Shown: positions 8,764-17,971, numbered from the stretch's first letter. The stretch: 33,493 bases of DNA from Candidatus Latescibacterota bacterium (GCA_022822565.1 JAJEAX010000412.1:1-33493), one strand, 5' to 3'. A program made the numbers and translations. The notes: generated from the letters alone by a model not told the origin.

Positions 8764-11142
8764 ATGGGCGAACCACTAAAAGTATTTATTACTTATTCGC
8801 ATGAGGATACAGACTCAAAGGACAAATTGAGACAGTGCCTTGCTGTAATGGAACAACAAGGCCTGATAACGATTTGGCACGATAACGAAATCCTCCCGGG
8901 TGACAAGTGGTATAAAAAAATTTCCAAAAATCTCAACGATTCGGACATCCTGCTCTACATCGTCTCCGCTTCGAGTCTTGCCTCTAAAAACTGCAATAAG
9001 GAATTGGCAGATGCATTAAGCGGAGAGATAAGGATCATCCCTATTATCCTTGAAGACTGTGATTGGCAAAATCATCAACTCAGTGATGTCCAGGCTCTAC
9101 CTGATCAAGGCAAGCCTATTAACGAATGGCAACCTGAGAGCAAAGGCTGGCAAAATGTGGTAGTAGGTCTCCAAAAAGTCGTTGAAATAATGCGTCCTAA
9201 TGTATCTGATGATGTAAAAGAAACATTACCTGAATGGGTGTTTCAACAGGGTAATTTTTTGATGATGTTAGGGCAAAGCGACAAGGCAATAGAAGCCTAC
9301 TCACATGCTATTGAACTAAATCCCAATAATACCATTGCCTATTACAATCGTGGCATTGCTTACGGTGACAAAGGTGCACATGACCATGCTATCTCAAACT
9401 ATAGCAAGGCGATAGATTTGCAACCAGATTACACCGATGCCTATTACAATCGCGGAAATACTTATAGCGACAAAGGCGTATATAACCGTGCCATTACAGA
9501 TTACAACAAGGCGATAGAACTTAACCCAGATAATGCCATGGCCTATTGCAATCGCGGCATTGCTTACAACTGCAAAGGCGCATATAACCGTGCCATCGCA
9601 GACTACAACAAGGCGATAGAACTGAATCCAGAGCTTGCCGAATCCTATAATAATCGCGGCATTGCTTACGGTAGCAAAGGCGCGTATGACCGTGCCATCG
9701 CAGACTTCAGTAAGTTAATAGACCTGAACCCAGAGTTTGCCTTAGCCTATCACAATCGCGGTAATACTTACCACAATAAAGGCGCGTATGACCGTGCCAT
9801 CGCAGACTTCAGTAAGTCAATAGACCTGAACCCAGAGTTTGCCTTAGCCTATCACAATCGCGGTATGTGTTGGCTACACTTGCAAAATTGGCAAGAAGCC
9901 AGATCAGATCTGACAGTTGCCAAGAGCATAGGGGAGGATATTATCGCGGCATTTCGCAACGATTACAAAAATGTTGAGGCATTTGAACGCAGACATGGTT
10001 TGCAGTTGCCAGCAGATATTGCGGCGATGCTGACGCAACGGCGACGGAGCCGTTTTCCCAAGATACAAAAAGACTTGATACAACAATCCTCTCCACTCAA
10101 CCTTTCCTCACAAAAGAAAGAAATTTTAAGTGCTAATGTCACGCTCCCTAAATCGCCTGATGTAGTGAATTTGCTCGAGGAACTTCGCGACACAGGAATA
10201 CCGTTAGAGCAATATGTCGCAATGCCATCTCATTTCGGTATCAAGACAGGTATGGACGATGCGTTTGTGGTAGATGGAGAGCTACGAGATAAGCTCATCG
10301 CGGATCACTCTTCATCCGCTGACATTTTGAAGCCATTTTTGCACGGACGGGATATAAAACGCTGGCAGGTAGATGCACAGGATTTGTGGTTGATATTTGC
10401 CTACCACGGAATAGAGATAGACGCTTATCCAGCAATTCTGAAACACATAAAAAAATACAGGGATTCCCTGAGTAAAAGGACGGGGAAACAGAAATGGTAC
10501 GAGCTACAGGCAGTCCCTGGTGATTCCGAATATTTTACGCAACCAAAGCTGGTCTGTCCAAACCGCTATAACCACCAAACTTTTGCTGTAGATACAGATG
10601 GTCTTTACTGTGGAAATACCTGCTATCTTATCTCGACTGAGGAAACATGGTTATGCGGCATCCTCAATTCCAGCGTTGTGGAGTGGTTTTATTCACAAGT
10701 GTCAGACCAATTAACAGCCGATGAACTCCGCGCACTCAGTGGTTATATCCAGCAGGTCCCTATCCCCAATGTCACCTCAACGCAAAAGGCATTGATCGGC
10801 AAAATCGTCAATTACCTCATCTATCTCCAGAAACAGCCAACGACAAATAGCAAAGATTTGGCACATGCCCGCGACTATATGATGCTCAAATATTTTGAGC
10901 GGATCATTGACGGATTGGTTTATGAGTGCTATCTGCCCGAGACACTTCATCAAGGTGACAAATATTTCTTCAAACCGCTGTTAGACGAACACTTGCCGCA
11001 ACCTGACGAGATCTCGGGTAATAAAATGTCCGTATTCCGGGGTATCTTCGAGCACCTGTATGAAAGAACACATTCAGTCCGAAAGAATCTTTTCTTTCTC
11101 GATAGCGTAAAACCAGTCCGCATCATTGAGGGCAAGTGGTGA
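8764..11142 (+). CDS. TIR - seven TPRs - TaqI/Eco57I-type DNA specificity domain protein
   Basis: A 792-residue three-part protein. Residues 4-140 are a bacterial TIR domain: VFITYSHED, WHDNEILPGDKWYKKI, and SASSLASKNCNKEL, whose Glu80 is where TIR NADases have their catalytic Glu. Residues about 157-392 are seven 34-residue TPRs. Residues about 460-792 match the TaqI-like C-terminal specificity domain of Eco57I/PglX-type methylases: GIKTGMDDAFVVD (492 on), FLHGRDIKRW (525-534), LVCPNRYN, GNTCYLIS, CGILNSSVVEWF, then RKNLFFLDSVKPVRIIEGKW at the end. There is no methylase NPPY/SAM motif and no nuclease motif. Inferred role: a defence sensor in which a DNA-recognition domain controls NAD+ cleavage by TIR. 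GGAG lies 8 nt ahead of the ATG. It overlaps the following ATPase gene by 4 nt. Base composition is more AT-rich than its neighbours, suggesting transfer. Confidence 0.88.
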   Translation: MGEPLKVFITYSHEDTDSKDKLRQCLAVMEQQGLITIWHDNEILPGDKWYKKISKNLNDSDILLYIVSASSLASKNCNKELADALSGEIRIIPIILEDCDWQNHQLSDVQALPDQGKPINEWQPESKGWQNVVVGLQKVVEIMRPNVSDDVKETLPEWVFQQGNFLMMLGQSDKAIEAYSHAIELNPNNTIAYYNRGIAYGDKGAHDHAISNYSKAIDLQPDYTDAYYNRGNTYSDKGVYNRAITDYNKAIELNPDNAMAYCNRGIAYNCKGAYNRAIADYNKAIELNPELAESYNNRGIAYGSKGAYDRAIADFSKLIDLNPEFALAYHNRGNTYHNKGAYDRAIADFSKSIDLNPEFALAYHNRGMCWLHLQNWQEARSDLTVAKSIGEDIIAAFRNDYKNVEAFERRHGLQLPADIAAMLTQRRRSRFPKIQKDLIQQSSPLNLSSQKKEILSANVTLPKSPDVVNLLEELRDTGIPLEQYVAMPSHFGIKTGMDDAFVVDGELRDKLIADHSSSADILKPFLHGRDIKRWQVDAQDLWLIFAYHGIEIDAYPAILKHIKKYRDSLSKRTGKQKWYELQAVPGDSEYFTQPKLVCPNRYNHQTFAVDTDGLYCGNTCYLISTEETWLCGILNSSVVEWFYSQVSDQLTADELRALSGYIQQVPIPNVTSTQKALIGKIVNYLIYLQKQPTTNSKDLAHARDYMMLKYFERIIDGLVYECYLPETLHQGDKYFFKPLLDEHLPQPDEISGNKMSVFRGIFEHLYERTHSVRKNLFFLDSVKPVRIIEGKW
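9679..9864 (+). repeat. Recent 102-bp tandem duplication inside the TPR array
   Basis: Segments 9679-9762 and 9781-9864 are the same over 84 nt except one base (T at 9716, C at 9818), with a 102-bp period that is exactly one TPR of 34 codons. Earlier TPR units are similar but more diverged. Confidence 0.85.
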
Positions 11143-12545
11143 GAATTACCAAAATAAAAATAAAAAATTTCAGAGCCTTTTATGGGCGGCCATATCAACT
11201 CAATCTGCATAGGGCTGGAAAAAATCTGCTAATCTACGGCGAAAATGGAAGTGGAAAATCATCGCTGTATCTCGCGTTAGAATGCTTTCTTGAATCGAGT
11301 GAGGATGATTCCTATCAATTTGAAAACTATCAAAACATCTTTATTGCCGATGCTGGCTACATCAAACTACATCTCCGCGCTGACCGACGGTCAAATGAAC
11401 AAACCTACGAATGGTCACAGAGCGTTAAAGAGACAAATGATCCTCTGTTTATTGAAGCATCAAAGGCAAATGGTTTCCTCGACTATAAGGCACTCTTAGA
11501 GACACACTATGTCCATCGAGAAAGTGGGATTGTAAACGTTTTCGATTTGCTGGTTAAGAATCTCCTGGCAAATACTGTCAGTGCTCTGACAGGCCGAAGC
11601 CTTGCCGACGATTGGGAAGACATTCAGCCACCATTTCCACGCCGAAACGCGACAAATCAAATTGCAATTCTTGAAGAACAGATAGAGAATTTCAACCTCG
11701 AATTAGCAGACAGATTAACAGAATTGCGAACGAAGGCATCCGAAATTCTCGAAAAATTTGGGTACGATGTTAAGGTCGAGTTCGACTTTCAGGGTATCAC
11801 ATATAACCGCGACAACAAGATGCTTGATGGTGAACAGATACTCTTGAAGGTCAAGTTCTTCGACAGAGACATCCCTTTGCATCACCGCTTCCTGAATGAA
11901 GCAAAATTATCCGCAATTGCTATTGCAATCTACTTTTCGTCAATACTGGTTCAGCCAGAAAGCGATCTGAAAATTCTGGCATTGGATGATGTGCTAATCG
12001 GCCTGGACATGTCAAATCGCCTACCTGTAATCGACATTTTAGAAGAATACTTCTCAGATTATCAGATATTCTTCCTGACCTATGATCGCACCTGGTATGA
12101 AATTGTCAGACAACGGACGGAAGAAAGCAAATGGAAATATGCTGAATTCTACTTCAAGAAAACTCCAGAAAACGAAATTCCGATCTATGAAGAAGATCGA
12201 CCGTATCTTGCAAAAGCGAAGGAGTATTTTGATAACAACGACTATAAAGCCTGTGCAATTTACATTCGCACCGCTTTTGAAGAGGCAATCAAGAATTTTT
12301 GCGATAAAAAGAGGCTTCCTGTCCGCTACTCCGAAGATCCCAAAAAATTGACAAGTGAAGATTTCTGGACAGCTATAAAAAATGAAGCCTTTTTACAAAA
12401 CTCTCTCATTAACGAGATTGAACTGTACCGCAAATTTATCCTGAACCCGCTAAGTCATGCTACCATTGTCAATATCATCAAAAAAGAAATTTCCGGGGCA
12501 ATAGACGCAGTGGAAAACCTCGAACAGGAATTAAAGAAGTTATGA
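11139..12545 (+). CDS. RecF/SbcC-like AAA ATPase with C-terminal helical domain
   Basis: A 468-residue ATPase read from the GTG at 11139, which overlaps the previous stop as GTGA and lies 6 nt after GAGGG; a GTG at 11136 is too close to that site. It opens with RITKIKIKNFRAFYG as in RecF/SbcC-like ATPases. Walker A is GENGSGKSS (34-42). A short coiled coil lies at about 185-225. LNEAKLSAIAIAIYF stands for the signature motif, and LALDDVLIGLD (about 280-290) is Walker B plus D-loop. Residues about 345-468 are a separate all-helical domain (AKEYFDNNDYKACAIYIRT; LNPLSH at 435-440) that recalls HEPN-like or abortive-infection domains, though the Arg-His spacing is not canonical. There is no zinc hook, so it is not RloC. 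It probably senses infection or drives the TIR partner. Confidence 0.85.
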   Translation: MRITKIKIKNFRAFYGRPYQLNLHRAGKNLLIYGENGSGKSSLYLALECFLESSEDDSYQFENYQNIFIADAGYIKLHLRADRRSNEQTYEWSQSVKETNDPLFIEASKANGFLDYKALLETHYVHRESGIVNVFDLLVKNLLANTVSALTGRSLADDWEDIQPPFPRRNATNQIAILEEQIENFNLELADRLTELRTKASEILEKFGYDVKVEFDFQGITYNRDNKMLDGEQILLKVKFFDRDIPLHHRFLNEAKLSAIAIAIYFSSILVQPESDLKILALDDVLIGLDMSNRLPVIDILEEYFSDYQIFFLTYDRTWYEIVRQRTEESKWKYAEFYFKKTPENEIPIYEEDRPYLAKAKEYFDNNDYKACAIYIRTAFEEAIKNFCDKKRLPVRYSEDPKKLTSEDFWTAIKNEAFLQNSLINEIELYRKFILNPLSHATIVNIIKKEISGAIDAVENLEQELKKL

Positions 12546-12597
12546 AAATGGAATGCCTTTGAAGCCAGGGTCGCAAGCTATTTAAGCGAAAAAATTA

Positions 12598-12628
12598 AAA
12601 ACCCCACAAGAACTTCTTGTAGGGTTTT
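12598..12628. terminator. Strong bidirectional hairpin terminator
   Basis: AAAACCCCACAAGAA and TTCTTGTAGGGTTTT form a 15-bp stem (one G-T type mismatch) around a single C, flanked by A and T tracts. It lies between the convergent ATPase gene and the sugar isomerase gene and can serve both. Confidence 0.85.
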
Positions 12629-12657
12629 AGGAAATAACATATTGACAAAAAAATAAC

Positions 12658-13521
12658 TTATCCCAAAATATCTTCGAGATAGCTCTTTGCAGCCAAAATA
12701 CCCGCCGCATTCTTTTCGGCACTGCCGCTATAGCGATGGTCTTCCAATTCAATAGCCAGCGGCCCGTCATAGCCCAACTCTTCCAGACGCGCAATCACCC
12801 ATTTCCAATCCACCACACCCCATCCGGGGATGCAATAACGCCACCACCCCTCGCCATAACCGTAGCGCTGACCAAACGATTGACCCAAACAGCCAAACTC
12901 GTACAATCCATCCGCCAACAACTCGGTATCCTTTGCATGCACATGCCGCACCCGATCGCCAAACTCCCCCAACACCCGCTTGTAATCGACGCCGATACGC
13001 GCAAAATGTGACGGATCGTAACAAATACCCAGATTGGGTGACGGAACAACCTCAAAAACTGCCCGCAAGGTCTCGGGCGTACAACCCAAATTCGGATACG
13101 CAGGTGCGGGACCGGGCCAGGGTTCAATGGCGAGAAAAACCTCGTGCACTTCTGCCTTTTCCACAATCTCTGGATAGACTTGTTTGAATACCTCAAATGT
13201 CTCAGCCCGCGCCTGCAACCGGTCATCGGGAGCCAAACACAAAAAAATCACCCCTGAACCGTATTCGCCAACCGCCTGAATACGCGCTTGCATCGCGGCC
13301 ATAGCTTCTTCTCGCGCACCATCATCTTTGCTCAACAACCCACCTCCTGCCCCCCAATCCACAGTACCGATCCCAATCTCAGCACTATCACACATCTTGC
13401 GAATTTCAGCATCTACTTCTGGCAGATCAATTGACCCCAAACCGTTTTCTGATGCCCATTGAATAATGCCTTCCAAACCCATTTCCCGACCCATCGGCGG
13501 GATTCGCATACCCACATGCAT
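12658..13521 (-). CDS. Sugar phosphate isomerase/epimerase family TIM barrel
   Basis: A 287-residue member of the xylose isomerase-like (AP endonuclease 2) family. Metal-binding acid and histidine positions are visible as FLAIEPWPG (Glu), GICYDPSHFARIG (Asp and His), RHVHAKDTE (His, Asp) and AIELEDHRY (Glu). There is no signal peptide, so it is cytoplasmic. The family includes epimerases, inosose dehydratases and hydroxypyruvate isomerases; the substrate cannot be told from sequence alone. A near-perfect AGGAGGT ribosome site precedes the ATG. It is probably a single-gene unit, 108 nt downstream of the barrel gene of the transporter operon. Confidence 0.88.
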   Translation of the reverse strand: MHVGMRIPPMGREMGLEGIIQWASENGLGSIDLPEVDAEIRKMCDSAEIGIGTVDWGAGGGLLSKDDGAREEAMAAMQARIQAVGEYGSGVIFLCLAPDDRLQARAETFEVFKQVYPEIVEKAEVHEVFLAIEPWPGPAPAYPNLGCTPETLRAVFEVVPSPNLGICYDPSHFARIGVDYKRVLGEFGDRVRHVHAKDTELLADGLYEFGCLGQSFGQRYGYGEGWWRYCIPGWGVVDWKWVIARLEELGYDGPLAIELEDHRYSGSAEKNAAGILAAKSYLEDILG

Positions 13522-13629
13522 TGCGTTACCTCCTGAATAAAAAAACTGTTGTCAGTTATCTCGGCTGCGCTGATATGAAAACGCCTTGTGAAGGTGAAGT
13601 CAAGGAAAATGATCAAAGTCTGAATCGCG

Positions 13630-14817
13630 TCAGTAATAAATTCGGAACGAAAAAAACAGAATATTGGAATACCCACCGAACTCAGATTGAAATTGTCCAT
13701 CTTTCGGGCGATCACCAATACCGATAAACGCGCCCGCAGAAAGATAGAAATCCTGCTCGATATTGTATTCGATAGTAGAAGAAAAAAAGAACGACGGATC
13801 AGTGACATTGGCAAGAAATTGCCCGCTCAACGCGACAAGCGGCGTGAGTTGATGGGTGGTGCCGAATGAGAAGTAGTGGATGCCCATGAGATAGACGACA
13901 GCATCGCGATATGTCGGGCGGTTTAAGTTGACGAGATAATCTTGGGGATCGCGCACCCCCGCACCGTTGAAGTGGTATTCGATGAATCCATAAGTCTCGC
14001 CACCAAAGCTGTAATCCATGCCAGTAGATACGCGAAAATAGTCGCTAATCGCGTCATCCTGCTCCATCGTGAAAACGCGGGTCCCCTCTATCCACGCGCC
14101 AACACTTCCAATGCCACGCGCAACATCAATACCGACGAGCAACTGCTCGCGGAAACGGACGAACAGCGGCGACACATCGGTTTTCGCCACATTGAATTGA
14201 CCACGGGCAAAAAACGCGCTTCGATCAACCGCGAAGTCTCGTCCAAATACATACCCCGCATCGACTTCGCTCAGAGCTCCAATCGGAACGCGCACGCGCA
14301 CGGCATCGACACCGGTGCGGTCTTCCGTATCCAACTCGCTATAGGTAAAAGGCGCGATCACATCCGTCGGATTGACAACCCGCGCACTCCCCCACGCAAT
14401 CGCCTGCCGACCAACAATCACATCTGCAAATGACAAACGCGCTGCCACATTAGCTCGGTCGAGGTTTTGAAACACGCCGACACTGCCGATGGGATCACTG
14501 TCGCCGGGATAAATAGGCGAATCCAGATCGGCAACGCGATAATCGAGCGGATCAACGGTAAAGACCTCCGCCCGGTTCTCAAACAGCGATGGATCCTGAA
14601 TACGCAGGAAAAAATCGTAGGCGAAATCAAACGACAGGTGATCGCTGAACGAATTGGCGAGATTGAACCGCAATCGATTACTCACCACACCCTTCACAGG
14701 AACACCTGCTTGCGGCGAATCAAAGGCGATGGAAAAACTCTTGTAAAAACCGCTCAGTTGTGCAGCCATGCCGACATGTGGCAAAAGCACAATCATTGGC
14801 CCAACGAGCCATCTCAT
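13630..14817 (-). CDS. Outer-membrane beta-barrel protein of the exporter operon
   Basis: A 395-residue protein with a signal peptide (MRWLVGPMIVLLPHVGMAAQ, cut near MAA-Q) and then repeated amphipathic beta-strands with aromatic girdles (LRFNLANSFSDHLSFDFAYDF, YGFIEYHFNGAG, FYLSAGAFIGIG) ending FFSFRIYY, a typical outer-membrane barrel C-terminus. It contains VGRQAIAWGSARVVNPTD, seen in DUF1302-like and related porin-type proteins. It is the last gene of a five-gene minus-strand operon and overlaps the ATPase gene by 4 nt (ATGA), so it probably works with the transporter, either as the outer-membrane exit or as a receiver. The substrate is unknown. Confidence 0.82.
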   Translation of the reverse strand: MRWLVGPMIVLLPHVGMAAQLSGFYKSFSIAFDSPQAGVPVKGVVSNRLRFNLANSFSDHLSFDFAYDFFLRIQDPSLFENRAEVFTVDPLDYRVADLDSPIYPGDSDPIGSVGVFQNLDRANVAARLSFADVIVGRQAIAWGSARVVNPTDVIAPFTYSELDTEDRTGVDAVRVRVPIGALSEVDAGYVFGRDFAVDRSAFFARGQFNVAKTDVSPLFVRFREQLLVGIDVARGIGSVGAWIEGTRVFTMEQDDAISDYFRVSTGMDYSFGGETYGFIEYHFNGAGVRDPQDYLVNLNRPTYRDAVVYLMGIHYFSFGTTHQLTPLVALSGQFLANVTDPSFFFSSTIEYNIEQDFYLSAGAFIGIGDRPKDGQFQSEFGGYSNILFFSFRIYY

Positions 14818-15506
14818 GGCGACCTCACCTCATCGCGCTCAATCTCTCCGTCTTTCAGCGTAATCAGCCGTCGCGCGCGCGCCATCACCATCGGGTCGTG
14901 CGTAGAAAAAATAAATGTCATTTCAGTCTGCATATTGAGCCGAGACATCATATCGAGCAACTCTGCACCAATCTTTGAATCGAGATTCGCTGTCGGTTCA
15001 TCCGCCATAATAGTCGCTGGCTGAGAAACCATAGCCCGCGCAATCGCGACCCGCTGTTGCTGCCCACCCGAAAGTTGTGTCGGATTGCGACTCGCCATCC
15101 CACCCAGGCCCACCTCCTCCAGTATCGCCAACACGCGCTCGTGCCGCTCGGATTTGGGTATCTTTTGCAGGAGCATGACGTATTCGATATTCTCCTCGAC
15201 AGTCAGCACAGGAATCAAATTATACGCTTGAAAGACAAAACCGATATTGTCCCGTCGAAAATCCGAAAGCGCGTTACCGCTCATACGCGACAAAAGTTTG
15301 CCATTGAGCCATACCTTTCCATCTGTTGGTGTATCCAGCCCGGAGATGATATTGAGAAAAGTCGTTTTTCCAGACCCAGACGGTCCAACCAACGCCGCAA
15401 ATTCACCTCGCTCAATGGTCAAATCAATCCCGCGCAAGGCGTGAACGGGCACGCCATCGTCCGAATAAACCCTGGTCACTCCTTCTGTCACAATTACAGG
15501 AGCCAC
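14814..15506 (-). CDS. LolD/MacB-type ABC transporter ATPase
   Basis: A 230-residue ATPase with Walker A GPSGSGKT (41-48), Q-loop VFQAYNLIP, signature LSGGQQQR, Walker B IMADEPTANLD and H-loop STHDP. The sequence type matches LolD, MacB and FtsE-like ATPases that drive permeases without a transport channel through the cytoplasm. The start is GTG with AAGGAGATATCC just upstream. It sits 11 nt after the second permease and overlaps the barrel gene. It probably energises extraction of a lipoprotein or lipid from the inner membrane. Confidence 0.93.
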   Translation of the reverse strand: MAPVIVTEGVTRVYSDDGVPVHALRGIDLTIERGEFAALVGPSGSGKTTFLNIISGLDTPTDGKVWLNGKLLSRMSGNALSDFRRDNIGFVFQAYNLIPVLTVEENIEYVMLLQKIPKSERHERVLAILEEVGLGGMASRNPTQLSGGQQQRVAIARAMVSQPATIMADEPTANLDSKIGAELLDMMSRLNMQTEMTFIFSTHDPMVMARARRLITLKDGEIERDEVRSP

Positions 15507-15517
15507 GGATATCTCCT

Positions 15518-16747
15518 TCAGAAACTCTTTCGCATCGCCGTTGCCACAGACATCTTCGCCGCATACCGCGCCGGATACAGCCCCGCGATAAGCGTGAAGA
15601 CAAAGATCCAGATCGAATAAAAAATGAACGGTTGAATACGCATTTCCAGATAGATCAACTCCTGCATGGTGATACCCATCATCTCGATCCCCGTGTAGTC
15701 AATGCCAATCGTCGCAAAAATTAAAGTGACACAGAACCCAAAAATCGCACCCAAAATGATACCCAGAACTGCCAATGCCCCTGCCTCAAACAGAATCAGT
15801 CGCGCCATGCCAAACGACCGCGTACCAATTGCTCGCAAAACGCCAAATTCAAACATCCGTTCGTAAAGCGACATAAAAAGCGTATTGACAATGCCAAAAA
15901 CAACCACGCCAAACAGCACAACGCCCATAATGTACTTGCTGAACTTCGACATCTCGAACATCGCTTGCACCTCTGGCAAAACCTCTGTCCAACTGCGCGC
16001 TTTGTTTCCCCCTTGCGAATAAGTTTTCCAAAACGGCAGATTCTGATCCTCGGCTGATGTCAAATCGATGAACCTCAGCGCGATCTCGTGCGCCTCTGTG
16101 CCGAGAGCGAGCATCTGCTGCGCCTTCCCCAATCGAATAAACGCCATGCCGCTGTTCATCCCCTCGTCGGCAAAACGATAAATACCAGAAACGCGAAACA
16201 TCTCCTGCGAGAGATCGCCACTCCCGGCTTGCGCCACCGTCACGACAACCCTGTCGTTTAACCCCACCTCAAGGCGTTCCACGAGTTCCTCGCCGATGAC
16301 AATGTCCCGCGAATTTGATCCCTCAAAATACGCGCCTTCAATAATCTCATCGTCAATTTGAGACAAATACCGCTCGGTAGATGGTTCCACACCTACGAGA
16401 TTGACCGCCGCGACAGTTGCAGGTGAAGTTATCATGCCAAAGGCGAACGTCCGCAAAGTGAAGTGCGCCACGATACCATCCCGCCGAAGATTGGCGACCA
16501 CCGCATCGAGATGGTTAATCGTCAACTCGACTGCCTGCTCGTCGGAAAACCCCTCCCGATGAATCTGTCCATCTCCCAGAAATGACGCCGTCGCCGTTTT
16601 GACCATGTTCTGCTCCATCCCCAACCAGAGTGCATCGGCAAAGATAAGTGCAGCAAGTCCAATTCCCATAGCTGTTGCAGCAATGATGGAGCGGCGTTTA
16701 TGCCGAAAGAGATTCTTCCACGCGAGCTTTATCAGTATCCAGGACAT
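15518..16747 (-). CDS. FtsX/MacB-type ABC permease 2
   Basis: A 409-residue inner-membrane protein. One N-terminal transmembrane segment (about 20-42) follows LAWKNLFRHKRRSI, the usual motif of LolC/MacB permeases. A periplasmic MacB-like domain spans about 45-270, and three C-terminal segments end at YPARYAAKMSVATAMRK. FEFGVLRAIGTRSFGMARLI is the coupling-helix motif. It is 33% or so similar by eye in layout to the upstream permease, so the two would form a heterodimer. A weak AGGA precedes the ATG. It lies 10 nt after the first permease. Confidence 0.9.
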   Translation of the reverse strand: MSWILIKLAWKNLFRHKRRSIIAATAMGIGLAALIFADALWLGMEQNMVKTATASFLGDGQIHREGFSDEQAVELTINHLDAVVANLRRDGIVAHFTLRTFAFGMITSPATVAAVNLVGVEPSTERYLSQIDDEIIEGAYFEGSNSRDIVIGEELVERLEVGLNDRVVVTVAQAGSGDLSQEMFRVSGIYRFADEGMNSGMAFIRLGKAQQMLALGTEAHEIALRFIDLTSAEDQNLPFWKTYSQGGNKARSWTEVLPEVQAMFEMSKFSKYIMGVVLFGVVVFGIVNTLFMSLYERMFEFGVLRAIGTRSFGMARLILFEAGALAVLGIILGAIFGFCVTLIFATIGIDYTGIEMMGITMQELIYLEMRIQPFIFYSIWIFVFTLIAGLYPARYAAKMSVATAMRKSF

Positions 16748-16757
16748 ACACCAATTC

Positions 16758-17969
16758 CTAATGCGCTCTCATCGCGCTGGCCGGGGCAATTCGCGCGGCT
16801 CTCAACGCGGGAAACAGGCTGACAAAAATTGCAGAGACAAAGACCGTAACTGCGGGAATAGCAAGGCTCTGCACAGTGACTGCGGCGTATATCGTCTGAA
16901 ACACAATACCCCCATAGGAGAACTCTTGCGGCAGTGAGAGGCCGTAGATCGACAGCAAGTAATTGAGACCCGCGCCGAGCATTGCACCAATGACAATACT
17001 GCCAAGCGCGATGAACGTCACCTCGGCCACCACCACCCCGAAGATCTGCCTCGGTTTTGTCCCCATCGCTTTCAACACACCGTACTCTCGCGTGCGCTCC
17101 AGCACCGACATCAGCACTGTATTCAGTACGCCAATAGCGACAATCAACAGAATAATCAGGCGTCCGATAAGTTCGCCCTGTCTATCGGCCTGCATCGCGC
17201 GATAAAATGATTTCGCGACGACCTGCCACGGCGACACCTCGAGCGTTGTGTCGTTGATCTGCGCCTCAATCGCCGCAGTGATTTTGGGAACGCGATCCAA
17301 CGCTTCGGCAATCACGGCGATTTCGTGAACGCGCCCGTCGAGCACGAGCAAGTCCTGCGCGTCATCAATATGGAGATAACACGCCATCCGATCAGTCGCT
17401 TTATCGCCGCTTTCTGCAATGCCGATAATCGCGTATAAATCATTGGCAATAGCACCATCCGTGCCCTGCGTGACGAGCACAATTTCGCGGCCTACATCCG
17501 CCTTCAGAGTGCGCGCCAATCCAACGCCGAGAATCGCTTCGCGCGCGGCAGCTTCTGAAAATACCGCCCCACTGGTGATCTTCCGATCAAAACGCGTGGC
17601 CTTCACCTCGCGCCCCACATCTACGCCGATGATTTGCACCGCCATCGTCTTATCGCCCACCGAACCGAGCCCCGCCGAATATATGCGAGAAGTCCACGCC
17701 TCAACGCCCTCAACCCCGGCAATCTTCTCGCCAATAGATTCATAACCATCAATCACGTCGTAAAGTGATGGCTTATCGAGGTAACCCGCGCGATGCACCT
17801 GAATATGCCCGATGCGATTTCGCGTGAACATTGAAATAATATCCGAATACGCGCCATCTGACCAGCCAATAAAAACCGACGAAAGCGTGAACCCCACGAT
17901 CATTGCAAGCGCAGTCAACACAGTGCGACGCTTTTGGCGAAAAATATTGCGAAATGCTATTTTGAGCAT
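16758..17969 (-). CDS. FtsX/MacB-type ABC permease 1
   Basis: A 403-residue permease with the same plan as its downstream neighbour: N-terminal MLKIAFRNIFRQKRRT and a membrane segment, a large periplasmic domain (about 45-270), then three membrane segments and LFPALRAARIAPASAMRAH. ERTREYGVLKAMGTKPRQI is the coupling helix. Two ATGs are possible: that at 17975 overlaps the previous stop (ATGA) but is only 2 nt from AGAGG, while that at 17969 has an 8-nt spacing and is preferred. It forms the membrane part of the Lol-like transporter with the second permease. Confidence 0.9.
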   Translation of the reverse strand: MLKIAFRNIFRQKRRTVLTALAMIVGFTLSSVFIGWSDGAYSDIISMFTRNRIGHIQVHRAGYLDKPSLYDVIDGYESIGEKIAGVEGVEAWTSRIYSAGLGSVGDKTMAVQIIGVDVGREVKATRFDRKITSGAVFSEAAAREAILGVGLARTLKADVGREIVLVTQGTDGAIANDLYAIIGIAESGDKATDRMACYLHIDDAQDLLVLDGRVHEIAVIAEALDRVPKITAAIEAQINDTTLEVSPWQVVAKSFYRAMQADRQGELIGRLIILLIVAIGVLNTVLMSVLERTREYGVLKAMGTKPRQIFGVVVAEVTFIALGSIVIGAMLGAGLNYLLSIYGLSLPQEFSYGGIVFQTIYAAVTVQSLAIPAVTVFVSAIFVSLFPALRAARIAPASAMRAH

Positions 17970-17971
17970 CG

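Noticed and set aside
8764-11142. Complete restriction-modification enzyme
   Set aside because: Only the specificity domain is present; no SAM-binding or NPPY motif and no nuclease motif were seen.
11139-12545. RloC or PrrC anticodon nuclease
   Set aside because: There is no zinc-hook CxxC, the coiled coil is short, and the C-terminal His motif has the wrong spacing.
8764-12545. Insertion sequence or integrative element around the TIR cassette
   Set aside because: No transposase, integrase, tRNA or terminal inverted repeats were seen at its edges, despite the AT-richer composition.
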